NCBI GenBank assembly: GCA_937997355.1
Contig: CALKTZ010000669.1
Coordinates: forward strand, 1-8,001
Length of the DNA: 8,001 bases
Direction of reading: 5' to 3'
Source: an uncultured Planctomycetales bacterium
Lineage (GTDB): Bacteria > Planctomycetota > Planctomycetia > Isosphaerales > Isosphaeraceae
This document shows, one piece after another, positions 1 through 6,062 of the stretch. The notes beneath the pieces were generated by a model that had not been told where the DNA came from, did no database searches, and was given only the letters and a program-made list of their open reading frames with translations. A program made the translations under genes and the position numbers. Position 1 is the first letter of the stretch. Each line of letters begins with the position of its first letter.

Positions 1-64
1 GGGGCGGGCCCCCGCGCCCGCCGGGGCGGGGGTCGCCGCGGAAAGCCGGGCGAGCCGGCCCTGG

Positions 65-1114
65 ATGCCGCCCCCCAGGGCCCCCCTCGAGAACACCCCG
101 AGCGGCAACTGGCGCACCCCCGAAGGGCTCAAGCTCGACCCGAACGGCCGCATCCTCGGGTTCGGGGGTGGGGGGCCGTCGGGGAGCATCCCGGGGGCGG
201 GGCAGGCCGTTGGTGCGGCCGCGGAAGGGGCCAAGTCGGTAGCCAATCGCTTCGGCATCAATGCGCTTCGCAACGGATCGGGGGCGATCAAAGCTTTGGG
301 TGCCGCCGCCGTCCCTGCTTACGTGGCCGGAAGTCTTCTTGCGCCCGAGGCAACGGAACAACTCACAAGGGGAGTCGGGGCCGGTATCAATATGCTCAGC
401 GGCGGTTATCTCGGCGCCACCCAACCTTCAGCGCTCGACATATACCGCCAGGGTTTCAATCAGCTCCAAGACCCTTCATTCCAGGCCGGGCTCCAGGGGA
501 TGACCCCGGAACAGCAGCACTCCGCGATCCTGCCGCACGTCGAGCAGATGATCCCGCATCTCCAGGCGAACATCGCGAAACCGGACGCCGACCTCATCAA
601 GAACCTCGCCGGACAGGACGGCAAACTATCGATGCCCGAGGTGCAACATCTCCTGGGGATGCCGGGCGGCGAGCAAATTCAGGCGCAGATCGGCCCCGAG
701 AAGGCGCAGTCGTTGTTCCAGAACATGGACCCTACGCGCGCATCACTATTGGCGATCGGCGTGCCGCTCGCCGTCATGGGATTGTTTCAATCATTCGGCG
801 GCAGTGGCGGCCTCGGTTCGCTGTTGACGATGATCCTCGGCGGCGGGGCGGCCGCCTACGGCCTCGGCGCCTTCGACGAGGCCCCCAAGGCGCCGCAGAG
901 GAACGACGACCTGTTCCACCAGACCCAGGTTGCCCTGAGCGACCGCCCGGAGGCCGCCGAAGCCCAGGACGCGTTGGCGTACCAGAATTACGGCCGCCTG
1001 GGTGTGCCGGCGGCTCGGGCTTATCGGATGTTCAATCCGGAAGGCTTGAAAGACATGATCCGACAGAAGGCGAAGGACGAGCTCGCCCGGCGCGCATCCC
1101 AGCTCGACATGTGA
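65..1114 (+). CDS. Gly/Ala-rich protein with hydrophobic segments, unknown function (5' end uncertain)
   Basis: Not recognised. From the ATG at 65 it is 349 aa, but the frame stays open to the left window edge and the ATG has no convincing ribosome binding site, so the true start may lie outside. The N-terminus (about 1-60) is Pro/Gly-rich and probably disordered. Hydrophobic, Ala/Gly-rich stretches lie at about 72-96, 227-242 and 250-268; the last two could be a membrane hairpin. Residues 130-230 are soluble-looking and contain a degenerate EF-hand-like loop (LAGQDGKLSMPE, 181-192) that lacks the first acidic residue. The C-terminus (about 275-349) is charged and helical. Together with the phage-type KilA-N gene further on, a virion or membrane-associated prophage protein is possible, but this is inference. 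It converges on the next gene, with stop codons three bases apart and no room for a terminator. Confidence 0.7.
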   Translation: MPPPRAPLENTPSGNWRTPEGLKLDPNGRILGFGGGGPSGSIPGAGQAVGAAAEGAKSVANRFGINALRNGSGAIKALGAAAVPAYVAGSLLAPEATEQLTRGVGAGINMLSGGYLGATQPSALDIYRQGFNQLQDPSFQAGLQGMTPEQQHSAILPHVEQMIPHLQANIAKPDADLIKNLAGQDGKLSMPEVQHLLGMPGGEQIQAQIGPEKAQSLFQNMDPTRASLLAIGVPLAVMGLFQSFGGSGGLGSLLTMILGGGAAAYGLGAFDEAPKAPQRNDDLFHQTQVALSDRPEAAEAQDALAYQNYGRLGVPAARAYRMFNPEGLKDMIRQKAKDELARRASQLDM

Positions 1115-1117
1115 TCG

Positions 1118-1261
1118 TCACCGGGCGGTCTTTGCGAGATCCTGCCGCCGCTCTAACGCTTCAACGCGACGACGCAGCCTGTAATTGCTGTAGGCGAGTT
1201 GCGCCACCCACAGAGCCAACGCAAAGACCAGATTATGAAGCCGATTGAATTCTGTCGGCAT
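1118..1261 (-). CDS. 47-aa single-helix membrane protein
   Basis: Small protein with one predicted transmembrane helix (LVFALALWVAQLAYSNY, about 11-27) followed by a strongly basic tail (RLRRRVEALERR) likely to form a cytoplasmic helix. The open frame extends upstream to 1363, but that part reads through the palindrome and looks non-coding. The ATG at 1261 has a G-rich ribosome binding site (GGGGGCG) about five bases upstream, so I chose this start. It follows the zinc-ribbon gene on the same strand after a 65-base gap that holds a perfect 18-bp palindrome. Function unknown. It could be a small membrane regulator or, in a phage setting, an accessory lysis or membrane peptide; nothing in the sequence decides between these. 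Confidence 0.5.
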   Translation of the reverse strand: MPTEFNRLHNLVFALALWVAQLAYSNYRLRRRVEALERRQDLAKTAR

Positions 1262-1275
1262 CTCGCCCCCGAAAT

Positions 1276-1293
1276 CTGATTTCCGGAAATCAG
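1276..1293. promoter_or_regulatory. Perfect 18-bp palindrome, candidate operator
   Basis: The sequence CTGATTTCCGGAAATCAG equals its own reverse complement. Its 14-bp core GATTTCCGGAAATC recurs exactly at 6212-6225 and with one change at 3145-3158. An extra half-site GAAATC (1271-1276) abuts it. It lies just upstream of the G-rich ribosome binding site of the 47-aa gene, with the 14-bp core ending 16 bases from the ATG. As DNA it could be a repressor operator; as RNA it could fold into a 7-bp stem with a CCGG loop. The factor is unknown. Confidence 0.5.
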
Positions 1294-1326
1294 TTCTCTT
1301 CCTACAATCACGCCGAGTCGCCCGAT

Positions 1327-1896
1327 TCACAGGCGAGCGACGGATTGCCGGCATGCCCCGCATATCTTCCTGTTCCCGACGAACGCGGTCTCGACGATAT
1401 CGCGGTAGACCGCCGGGACGGGGGCCACATTCGTGTGACAGTCCATCAGATATAACGATTCACGATAAGAAATAAAGGCGGCGACGGGTAATGTCCACCA
1501 CCAGGAGATCCCGCAACATAGGTCGAGGCCGAAGCCGAGGCCGACGACGATCGCGGCCGTAGCCAGGGCACAGTACGTCACGAACCGCCGACTGTGGGTG
1601 GTCTTCCGGTAGCCCGCGATACCCTCCGAGACCAGTTCCTTTTTCGGAAATTCGCCCATGACGGCCTGGAGCTCGAGGCAAAATTCGCACACCAGTTTCC
1701 CGTAGCGTTCGCACATCTGATTCAGGCATTGAAATTGATCTTCTTTTGCGGGCACGCGTCTCCGGCACTTGAAACAGAAATAGACCAGGCACCGCGCGCA
1801 CCGGTACACGCTCGCATCGACCGCCGTCCCGCAGGCTGGGCACCTCGACCTGTCGCCCGATCGCGGCGCGCGGCCGCCGGCATGAAGTTCGCCCAT
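1327..1896 (-). CDS. Cysteine-rich zinc-ribbon membrane protein, unknown function
   Basis: 189 aa from the ATG at 1896. The frame runs back to a TTG at 1974, but that codon sits in the probable promoter, so the internal ATG is preferred; a weak GGAT lies upstream of it. The N-terminal half is a dense metal-binding region: CPAC (19-22), CARC (33-36), CFKC (41-44), C57-x4-C62 and CEFC (70-73), ten cysteines that could bind two or more zinc ions. Two predicted helices follow (about 105-127 and 131-147, the second beginning SWWW). The tail ends with another pair, CGAC (179-182). I infer a membrane-anchored protein with a cytosolic zinc-binding head for protein or nucleic-acid contacts. The CxxC-x4-CxxC spacing is loosely like part of a RING/IBR finger, but no ligase relationship can be claimed. 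It is read from its own promoter after the terminator at 1997-2028. Confidence 0.72.
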   Translation of the reverse strand: MGELHAGGRAPRSGDRSRCPACGTAVDASVYRCARCLVYFCFKCRRRVPAKEDQFQCLNQMCERYGKLVCEFCLELQAVMGEFPKKELVSEGIAGYRKTTHSRRFVTYCALATAAIVVGLGFGLDLCCGISWWWTLPVAAFISYRESLYLMDCHTNVAPVPAVYRDIVETAFVGNRKICGACRQSVARL

Positions 1897-1947
1897 GTTC
1901 GACGATCCAGGAAGGCCCCGGGATGCCTCATCGCACGCATCCGGAAG

Positions 1948-1974
1948 TTTAAATCCGTCAGATCGCGCATGCAA
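1948..1974 (-). promoter_or_regulatory. Probable promoter of the zinc-ribbon gene
   Basis: On the minus strand TTGCAT (1974-1969) and TTTAAA (1953-1948) are 15 bases apart, resembling -35 and -10 boxes with a short spacer. Both hexamers and the spacer length are kept in the second copy at 3052-3078, while the spacer sequence has diverged. That is the pattern expected of a promoter. The inferred start near 1940 would give a leader of about 45 bases before the ATG at 1896. The 17 or so bases after the -10 box are also conserved and might hold a regulatory site. Confidence 0.4.
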
Positions 1975-1996
1975 TCAGGTAGTCCTTTGCCCGGAG

Positions 1997-2028
1997 CGAA
2001 AAAAGAAACCCCGGCAAGGGCCGGGGTT
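1997..2028 (-). terminator. Rho-independent terminator after the 172-aa gene
   Basis: On the minus strand AACCCCGGC, loop CCTT and GCCGGGGTT are followed at once by TCTTTTTTCG. This is a 9-bp GC-rich stem and a U-tract. It begins 38 bases after the stop codon of the gene ending at 2066. Confidence 0.9.
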
Positions 2029-2065
2029 ACGCATGAAATCGAAACAATGGTATCCCGAGCAATAA

Positions 2066-2584
2066 TCACCCGGCGAGCAATTGATCGTATTTTTTACCTT
2101 GCGCCGCGAGACCCTCGAACGAGTGCGTTGAGAATAGTGCCGCAACGCGCGAGATGAGAAATTCCTTCGTCGCGGCGGCCATATGTAGTACCAAGAGCAA
2201 GGCCACGAGCAGCAATCCGGAGATCGTCTCATAAAGAACGTAGCGTACCACGCGACTCGCCACCTTCCGACGCGCCTCCGCGATTTCAGCTAAAACTGGC
2301 GAGCCTGACGCTTGGGTATCGCCAACCCTACCGATAATCAACCAGGCAATCGTGAAAAGTGAAAGCGTCGATGCCATATTGATCAGCGCGTTGATCGTTT
2401 CCCTGAGTTCGCGATACGAGCTATCGTCAAGCGCGCCACGGTCGCGCATCGTGGACCAGATTTCACCGCGAAAGCGGAATAAATCTTCGCGAAGCAACCA
2501 AACCCGCAGCCGCATCCAATAAATGTACGCGACCGTGAGCGACAGCCCTACGCAAGCCAGTAGAAACACGATTTCGGGTGCCAT
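2066..2584 (-). CDS. 172-aa membrane protein with three predicted helices
   Basis: Starts at the ATG at 2584, one base after the TAA of the preceding gene (TAATATG), so the two are almost certainly translationally coupled; the longer frame back to 2662 would overlap the neighbour and is not needed. Predicted membrane helices lie at about 3-24, 66-85 and 117-138. A charged cytosolic stretch (25-65) holds the segment LREDLFRFRGEIWSTMRDRG, followed by SYRELRETINALIN leading into helix 2. That arrangement recalls a widespread, uncharacterised family of bacterial membrane proteins, but this is from memory and not tested. A second charged linker (86-116) precedes helix 3 and the C-terminus is basic and polar. 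Function is unknown; with its 121-aa partner it probably forms a membrane complex. A strong terminator follows. Confidence 0.75.
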   Translation of the reverse strand: MAPEIVFLLACVGLSLTVAYIYWMRLRVWLLREDLFRFRGEIWSTMRDRGALDDSSYRELRETINALINMASTLSLFTIAWLIIGRVGDTQASGSPVLAEIAEARRKVASRVVRYVLYETISGLLLVALLLVLHMAAATKEFLISRVAALFSTHSFEGLAAQGKKYDQLLAG

Positions 2585-2585
2585 A

Positions 2586-2951
2586 TTACAACTCGAGTTT
2601 TGGCTCGGTGCCGTCTGGATTGAGGCCGCTACTTGTTCGCCCCGGATCGATGGCTTTCTCAAGGGCGGATATTCGCCCCGCGTAATCTTCTACGAAAATT
2701 CTATGCCTGCGTTCGATTTTAGCTAAAAGATAAGCCGGGCCAAGCAGATAAACAACCAATCCAGTTATAGAAAGAACAAGTTTGAGCCACGGAGGGTCAT
2801 TTTGAAGCTTGACGTACGCGTCGCAACCTTTGCCGAAACAGTAACTTAGAGACAAAAATGCCCCCACCCACCAAAGCAATTTACATATCAAGTCTGTGCG
2901 CCGGATCTTTTCAACGGCGACTATCCAACGCGTCTCCTCCGTACTTTCCAT
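2586..2951 (-). CDS. 121-aa membrane protein with two predicted helices
   Basis: First gene of a two-gene unit. The frame extends to an ATG at 3074, but that codon overlaps the probable promoter and the extra 41 residues encode the duplicated module. The ATG at 2951 has a GGGGG ribosome binding site six bases upstream and is preferred. Predicted helices lie at about 21-40 (LICKLLWWVGAFLSLSYCFG) and 55-77, the latter followed by a basic, coiled-coil-like stretch (KIERRHRIF to LEKAID, 78-102) and a short polar tail. Both ends are probably cytoplasmic. It overlaps in function, by inference, with the 172-aa gene whose ATG begins one base after its stop. No family recognised. Confidence 0.72.
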   Translation of the reverse strand: MESTEETRWIVAVEKIRRTDLICKLLWWVGAFLSLSYCFGKGCDAYVKLQNDPPWLKLVLSITGLVVYLLGPAYLLAKIERRHRIFVEDYAGRISALEKAIDPGRTSSGLNPDGTEPKLEL

Positions 2952-3051
2952 TATACCCCCGATATCGAACATATAAAGTGTGTCACGGCAAACCGCGACA
3001 TCGCTGTCACCCCGGTTGAGTCCGGAATCACACCTCGCACGCATCCGGGAG

Positions 3052-3078
3052 TTTAAATCCGATCGGACGGACATGCAA
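3052..3078 (-). promoter_or_regulatory. Probable promoter of the two-gene membrane operon
   Basis: On the minus strand TTGCAT (3078-3073), 15 bases, then TTTAAA (3057-3052), as in the first copy. An inferred start near 3044 would leave a leader of roughly 90 bases before the ATG at 2951. Confidence 0.4.
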
Positions 3079-3101
3079 TCGGGCAGCGATTCAGTCAGTG
3101 C

Positions 3102-3133
3102 GAAAAAAGAAACCCCGGCGAGGGCCGGGGTTT
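3102..3133 (-). terminator. Rho-independent terminator after the 149-aa gene
   Basis: On the minus strand AAACCCCGGC, loop CCTC and GCCGGGGTTT are followed by CTTTTTTCG. It is a 10-bp stem with a U-tract, 27 bases beyond the stop codon at 3160, and near-identical to the terminator at 1997-2028. Confidence 0.9.
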
Positions 3134-3144
3134 ACGCGAGCACT

Positions 3145-3158
3145 GATTACCGGAAATC
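3145..3158. promoter_or_regulatory. Imperfect copy of the CCGG-centred palindrome
   Basis: GATTACCGGAAATC differs at one base from the 14-bp palindrome at 1278-1291 and 6212-6225. Unlike those, it is not in front of a start codon: it lies directly after the stop codon of the 149-aa gene and before its terminator. It may be a degenerate or auxiliary site, or a chance match. Confidence 0.3.
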
Positions 3159-3159
3159 A

Positions 3160-3609
3160 TCAGCCTCCTCCAAGATTCGGAGGCTCGTCGAGCTTCGTGA
3201 ATACCTTATCCCAGTCCTGCAGCAAGCGACCGACGAGCATGTGGTTGAGGCGGGTCGAGGGCGCTTCAATCGATGGCGCCGCACCGTTGATCCGCCCTCC
3301 AATGTCAGGGATCTGCTCAAATCGGATCGGCGCCGAGAACTCCATGCGAAGGATTTTTCCAGAACGTTGGCCTTGGAAGACCCTAATTTGCGGGTCACCG
3401 GGATCTATCAATCTCTGAAATTGTCCCGCCGTCTCGCCGCCCTGGTAATGGAAATCAATGCAGTGGATGAGCCCGTCCTTGGGATCGATGCCGAGCGTCA
3501 GATAGTCAGGAATATCGAACGGCGATACCGAAGCCCACCCGTGGTCGATCTGTTCATAAGGCTTGCGGTCGGCGACTTTATCGGGATCGAAATAAAGATC
3601 GGTGCTCAT
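3160..3609 (-). CDS. 149-aa soluble protein, partner of the GAF-like sensor
   Basis: Starts at the ATG at 3609, which overlaps the stop codon of the upstream gene (ATGA); GAGGG lies nine bases before it. No signal peptide or membrane helix. The sequence looks rich in beta strands: YLTLGIDPKDGLIHCIDFHY (37-56), a QIRVFQG strand, and ILRMEFSAPIRFEQIP. A more helical C-terminus follows (LNHMLVGRLLQDWDKVF) and a Gly-rich end. I do not recognise the family. The overlap means it is made together with the 288-aa membrane protein, so it may be its cytosolic partner or effector. The long open frame on the opposite strand (2980-3729) is a shadow of this gene. Confidence 0.75.
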   Translation of the reverse strand: MSTDLYFDPDKVADRKPYEQIDHGWASVSPFDIPDYLTLGIDPKDGLIHCIDFHYQGGETAGQFQRLIDPGDPQIRVFQGQRSGKILRMEFSAPIRFEQIPDIGGRINGAAPSIEAPSTRLNHMLVGRLLQDWDKVFTKLDEPPNLGGG

Positions 3610-4472
3610 AATTCGATGCCCTCACACGCCAAGCATAGGATATCCGCGTATTGCTTGAGTAATTTTTCTTGCTCGCGGAACCTGGTCTTCTCTTGCTTGG
3701 TTTTCGGTGATTCCGGGGTCTCTGGCTGAAGGATTTGATTCTTCCTTTTACTGTCGACCAGGATGACGCCCCAACAATCGCCGCCCGTCATGCATTGGAA
3801 TCCGGTGAAGGAAATCGATTTAAGCCTCAACCTTTCCGCCTCGGCAACCGAGATGCCGAGACTTTCCGCGTATTGCAATTTTTTCCCGAGATCGTCGTCT
3901 TTCGGGTACTCACACGCCGCCTCCTGGAAGATCTGAGTACCCTTCAGCCAGATTTTCCCGGCGATCCCCCGGCACTCATCCGATTCGTTATCGGAGACGT
4001 CCCATGAACAGGTAGAGTCCGCGTAAGCCCCCGCCCGAGCGAAGATTTCGAGCCTCTTCTTCACAACCCCATTATCCACCCTTTCACGGCAAACGAACAG
4101 CGTAATGCGATCCTCGGTCTTATGGATCGGCGCATCACCGAACTCGAAAAAGCGAATCCGCAGCTGCTTGATTATCCCGGTGACGATTTGCCTGGCGATC
4201 TGATCGCTTCGAGCTTCGGCTTTTGCGATCGCCTCCGCTGCCTTTCTATCCGTCGCCACCCTGATCGCTTTTTCTTTCTCATCGATCCGCTTGCCGGAGA
4301 ACTCCGCCACGGCGATGATCGTCGTCATGCCGAGCCCGGGTATCCACGATGAGATCCCGTCACCCTTCGCGTAGATCGCCGAGGCGGCCAGCCCGGCCGC
4401 GGAGAGCGCCCCGGCAAACTTTACGCAATACCACGCGGTTGCCGAGAGAAGCCAATGCGTCTGCTTTGACAT
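3606..4472 (-). CDS. Two-helix membrane protein with cytosolic GAF-like sensor domain
   Basis: 288 aa from the ATG at 4472, chosen because the longer frame back to 4538 opens with TTG and adds a basic stretch without a start signal; AGG precedes the ATG by six bases, a weak ribosome binding site. Predicted membrane helices lie at about 13-34 and 39-58. A charged coiled-coil-like linker follows (62-106: KRIDEKEKAIRVATDRKAAE and on). Residues about 121-242 resemble a GAF domain: strands DRITLFVC and LEIFARAG, the typical turn GIAGKIW (169-175), SFTGFQCM, and the closing strand CWGVILVDS (233-241). GAF domains bind small ligands or nucleotides. The C-terminus (255-280) is another charged helix. 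Several cysteines (155, 167, 187, 227, 233) lie in the domain. I infer a membrane-anchored sensor that signals to the co-translated 149-aa protein. The GAF call rests on pattern recognition only. Confidence 0.75.
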   Translation of the reverse strand: MSKQTHWLLSATAWYCVKFAGALSAAGLAASAIYAKGDGISSWIPGLGMTTIIAVAEFSGKRIDEKEKAIRVATDRKAAEAIAKAEARSDQIARQIVTGIIKQLRIRFFEFGDAPIHKTEDRITLFVCRERVDNGVVKKRLEIFARAGAYADSTCSWDVSDNESDECRGIAGKIWLKGTQIFQEAACEYPKDDDLGKKLQYAESLGISVAEAERLRLKSISFTGFQCMTGGDCWGVILVDSKRKNQILQPETPESPKTKQEKTRFREQEKLLKQYADILCLACEGIEL

Positions 4473-4871
4473 ATCGCGCCTGCGCCGCCCATTGACACAA
4501 ATTCCAGATATCTCGATTTCGCGGGCGATGATATTCAAGAAGTCGAGACAAATCTACGCATGGTTGAATGGCCGCGGTGTGCAATAAGTCAATCGACTAA
4601 GCGAAGTAATTGCTTTAGCGCCCCCGAAAAATCATGGGCCATCCTTACCGATCGCAAACCTCCCCAAGTCCGCATCGCGGCCAATTCCCCGGTCGCATAG
4701 GTTCGAATCGCCGCCGGGCGGCCGCTTAATTTCGGCCGAGAACGCGGCATCAATCGGTGCCGGTTTAACTGCCGCCGGCATGCATCTATTTCTCCGGGCC
4801 TGCCCGATTCGGCAGGACGACCCGGGGCGTCACGGAGTGGCGTCAGGTCAGCTTCAACGGGGACAACACCA
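4473..4871. other. Divergent intergenic region
   Basis: About 400 bases between the minus-strand sensor gene and the plus-strand KilA-N gene, with no convincing gene on either strand. It should hold both promoters. The best minus-strand -35 candidate is TTGACT (4592-4587), but the hexamer 17 bases on, ATTCAA, is a poor -10. It contains the 36-bp element at 4724-4759, a short dyad CCTGCC-CGATTC-GGCAGG (4799-4816) in the KilA-N leader, and an 11-base string GGCCAATTCCC that recurs inside the third 36-bp element. Confidence 0.5.
4724..4759 (+). repeat. 36-bp repeated element, copy A
   Basis: Begins GCTTAATTTC and ends ATCAATCGGTG. It aligns without gaps to 6057-6092 (29 of 36 identical by eye) and 6159-6194 (25 of 36). 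All three lie upstream of plus-strand genes in the same orientation; this one is 112 bases before the KilA-N start. Confidence 0.55.
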
Positions 4872-5696
4872 GTGGTCAAGAAAAAATCCGGGGAGCTCGC
4901 AATCCCGGCCAAAGCGTCGGCCGAGCCGCCGGAACTTGAGTACCAGGGCACGAAGATCCGCTCCGATGCCGAAGGCTTCATCTGCCTCACCGACATGTGG
5001 CGGGCCGAAGGAAGTCCGGCAAACAAGGAGCCGCAGGCATGGAGCCGGTTCACCGGGAAGGAATTCATTGCGCACATGGCCCGCAGGCTAAATACGGGTA
5101 AATCACGTATTTACAAAACCCTCAGGGGGAAAGGAGTTGGGGGCACTTTTGCTCACTTCCAGATCGGCCTCTCGTACGCGCAATATCTGTCCAATGAGTT
5201 CCACGAATACGTCAACTCGGTCTTCGTGGAGTGGAAGAAAGAGGAGGCCGAGCCGGGCCTCAAGATGGACCGCGCGCGGCAGGGCTATGCCCGCAAGGGC
5301 ATGGCCGTAACCTGGGTCAATGCCCGGCAGCTCGGCAAGGACCAGCGGAAAGAATTCGTCACGACCGTCTTCGACCACAACGGCGATGGCGAGACCGTGG
5401 CGGCGGGGACCCGGGCGATCTCGATGCGGATCGTGGGGAAGACGCCCAAGGAGCTGCGATTGTCGCGGGATGTTCCCAAGTCCGGGCAGACCCGCGACCA
5501 CATGTCCGAGATCGAATTGACGCGGACGCGCTACGCGGAATTCGAGGCGACCATCGCGATGAGGGAACGCGGCTCGGACGGGCATGCCGAGTGCCTCGAA
5601 GCTTGCCGGGACGCGGCCGACGTCGTGGCAGCCGGTGTCAAGGTGTTGCGGGATCGCAATACCGGCACCACGCGACTCGGCCACACGACACGCTGA
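4872..5696 (+). CDS. KilA-N domain DNA-binding protein
   Basis: 274 aa, starting at a GTG at 4872; CGGGGA lies about nine bases upstream and no earlier in-frame start fits. Residues about 24-122 form a KilA-N domain: a short beta hairpin then GFICLTDMWRAEGS (35-48), the PQAWSRF..KEFI helix, the GGTFAHFQIGLSYAQYLS core (90-107) and the closing EFHEYVNSVFVEW. KilA-N domains bind DNA and are common in phages and nucleocytoplasmic DNA viruses. Residues about 146-262 (WVNARQLGKDQRKEF, GTRAISMRIVGKTPKELRLS, then MSEIELTRTRYAEFEATIAM and a GHAECLEACRDAADVVAAG helix) match, from memory, a C-terminal region often attached to KilA-N in bacterial proteins and thought to be regulatory. It probably acts as a phage-type transcription regulator. 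Its targets are unknown; the repeated elements in this window are candidates. It stands alone and is closed by a strong terminator. Confidence 0.92.
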   Translation: MVKKKSGELAIPAKASAEPPELEYQGTKIRSDAEGFICLTDMWRAEGSPANKEPQAWSRFTGKEFIAHMARRLNTGKSRIYKTLRGKGVGGTFAHFQIGLSYAQYLSNEFHEYVNSVFVEWKKEEAEPGLKMDRARQGYARKGMAVTWVNARQLGKDQRKEFVTTVFDHNGDGETVAAGTRAISMRIVGKTPKELRLSRDVPKSGQTRDHMSEIELTRTRYAEFEATIAMRERGSDGHAECLEACRDAADVVAAGVKVLRDRNTGTTRLGHTTR

Positions 5697-5716
5697 GGCC
5701 CGCGGTTCGTCCGCAG

Positions 5717-5754
5717 GGAGGGAGGCCGGAGCCTCCCTCCTCTTTATTTTCTTA
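5717..5754 (+). terminator. Rho-independent terminator after the KilA-N gene
   Basis: GGAGGGAGGC (5717-5726), loop CGGA and GCCTCCCTCC (5731-5740), followed by TCTTTATTTTCTT. It is a perfect 10-bp stem with a T-rich tail, 20 bases after the stop codon. Confidence 0.92.
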
Positions 5755-5870
5755 GCTCGGACGTCGCAGGACGCGTGCCGCATCGCGCCTATCCGGGAAT
5801 CCGTCTCCGGCCCGGTCCGGCGCGCGAAAAAGCGGCACCACACCCGGGGCGAAAATTCTGGATGCCTTGT

Positions 5871-6062
5871 ATGGACACACCAACTACGCGGGCTGATGGC
5901 AAGTACGTCGTGGCGACCGGCTTTCATCTCCGGCCGAGAATCACGACGGTGCCGCCTGCCGACAACACTCGCACCGTCAAGACGACCCGGATGCGCGGCT
6001 GGCTCGAACTCCGTTATGCGCCGCGCAAGCCCAAGATGGCGGACACAAACACCTCCGCTTAA
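5871..6062 (+). CDS. 63-aa basic protein, unknown function
   Basis: Short frame from the ATG at 5871 (TGGA eight bases upstream); an in-frame ATG at 5862 is the alternative, while the part back to 5775 looks non-coding. The product is rich in Thr and Arg, with a predicted beta content: GKYVVATGFHLRPRITTVPP, then TVKTTRMRGWLELRYAPRKP and a short polar tail. It has no membrane helix and no cysteine. Third codon positions are mostly G or C, as in its neighbours, which supports translation, but the gene is short and no family is recognised. A strong terminator lies between it and the KilA-N gene, so it must have its own promoter in 5755-5870, where I see no clear boxes. Its TAA stop lies within the second 36-bp element. 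Confidence 0.5.
   Translation: MDTPTTRADGKYVVATGFHLRPRITTVPPADNTRTVKTTRMRGWLELRYAPRKPKMADTNTSA

Larger units (their letters stand above)
1931..2032. repeat. 103-bp module, copy 1 (terminator plus promoter)
   Basis: A 102-base block matching 3035-3137 along its whole length with one single-base indel at the right end. The best conserved parts are the left 23 bases (TCGCACGCATCCGG, then A or G, then AGTTTAAA), the ATGCAATC block, and the GCGAAAAAAG plus terminator stem. The two linkers between them have diverged in sequence but kept their lengths (15 and 19 bases). On the minus strand it ends the 172-aa gene's transcript and starts that of the zinc-ribbon gene. Confidence 0.85.
3035..3137. repeat. 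103-bp module, copy 2 (terminator plus promoter)
   Basis: Direct repeat of 1931-2032, about 1.1 kb away in the same orientation. It lies between the end of the 149-aa gene and the start of the 121-aa gene, and again joins a terminator for the gene upstream to a promoter for the gene downstream. Flanking coding sequences are not similar, so only the intergenic module appears to have been copied. Confidence 0.85.

Noticed and set aside
1594..2157. Plus-strand open frame of 187 codons
   Set aside because: Antisense to the zinc-ribbon gene, whose regular CxxC pairs and membrane helices show the true frame; it also crosses a terminator.
1896..3074. Possible conserved leader peptides MRDLTDLNFRMRA and MSVRSDLNSRMRA in the two modules
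   Set aside because: Both would start at the ATG inside TTGCATG, i.e. within the proposed -35 box, and the likeness follows from the DNA repeat. Kept only as an alternative to the promoter reading.
2980..3729. Plus-strand open frame of 249 codons
   Set aside because: It reads through the duplicated regulatory module and is antisense to the 149-aa gene and part of the sensor gene, whose ATGA overlap supports the minus strand.
4760..4784. GTTTAA near ATGCAT upstream of the KilA-N gene, reminiscent of the module promoter
   Set aside because: The spacing is 11 rather than 16 bases and the flanking conserved blocks are missing, so it is probably chance.
4589..5077. Minus-strand open frame of 162 codons opposite the KilA-N start
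   Set aside because: It overlaps a clear KilA-N domain in antisense, and its composition is that of a shadow frame.
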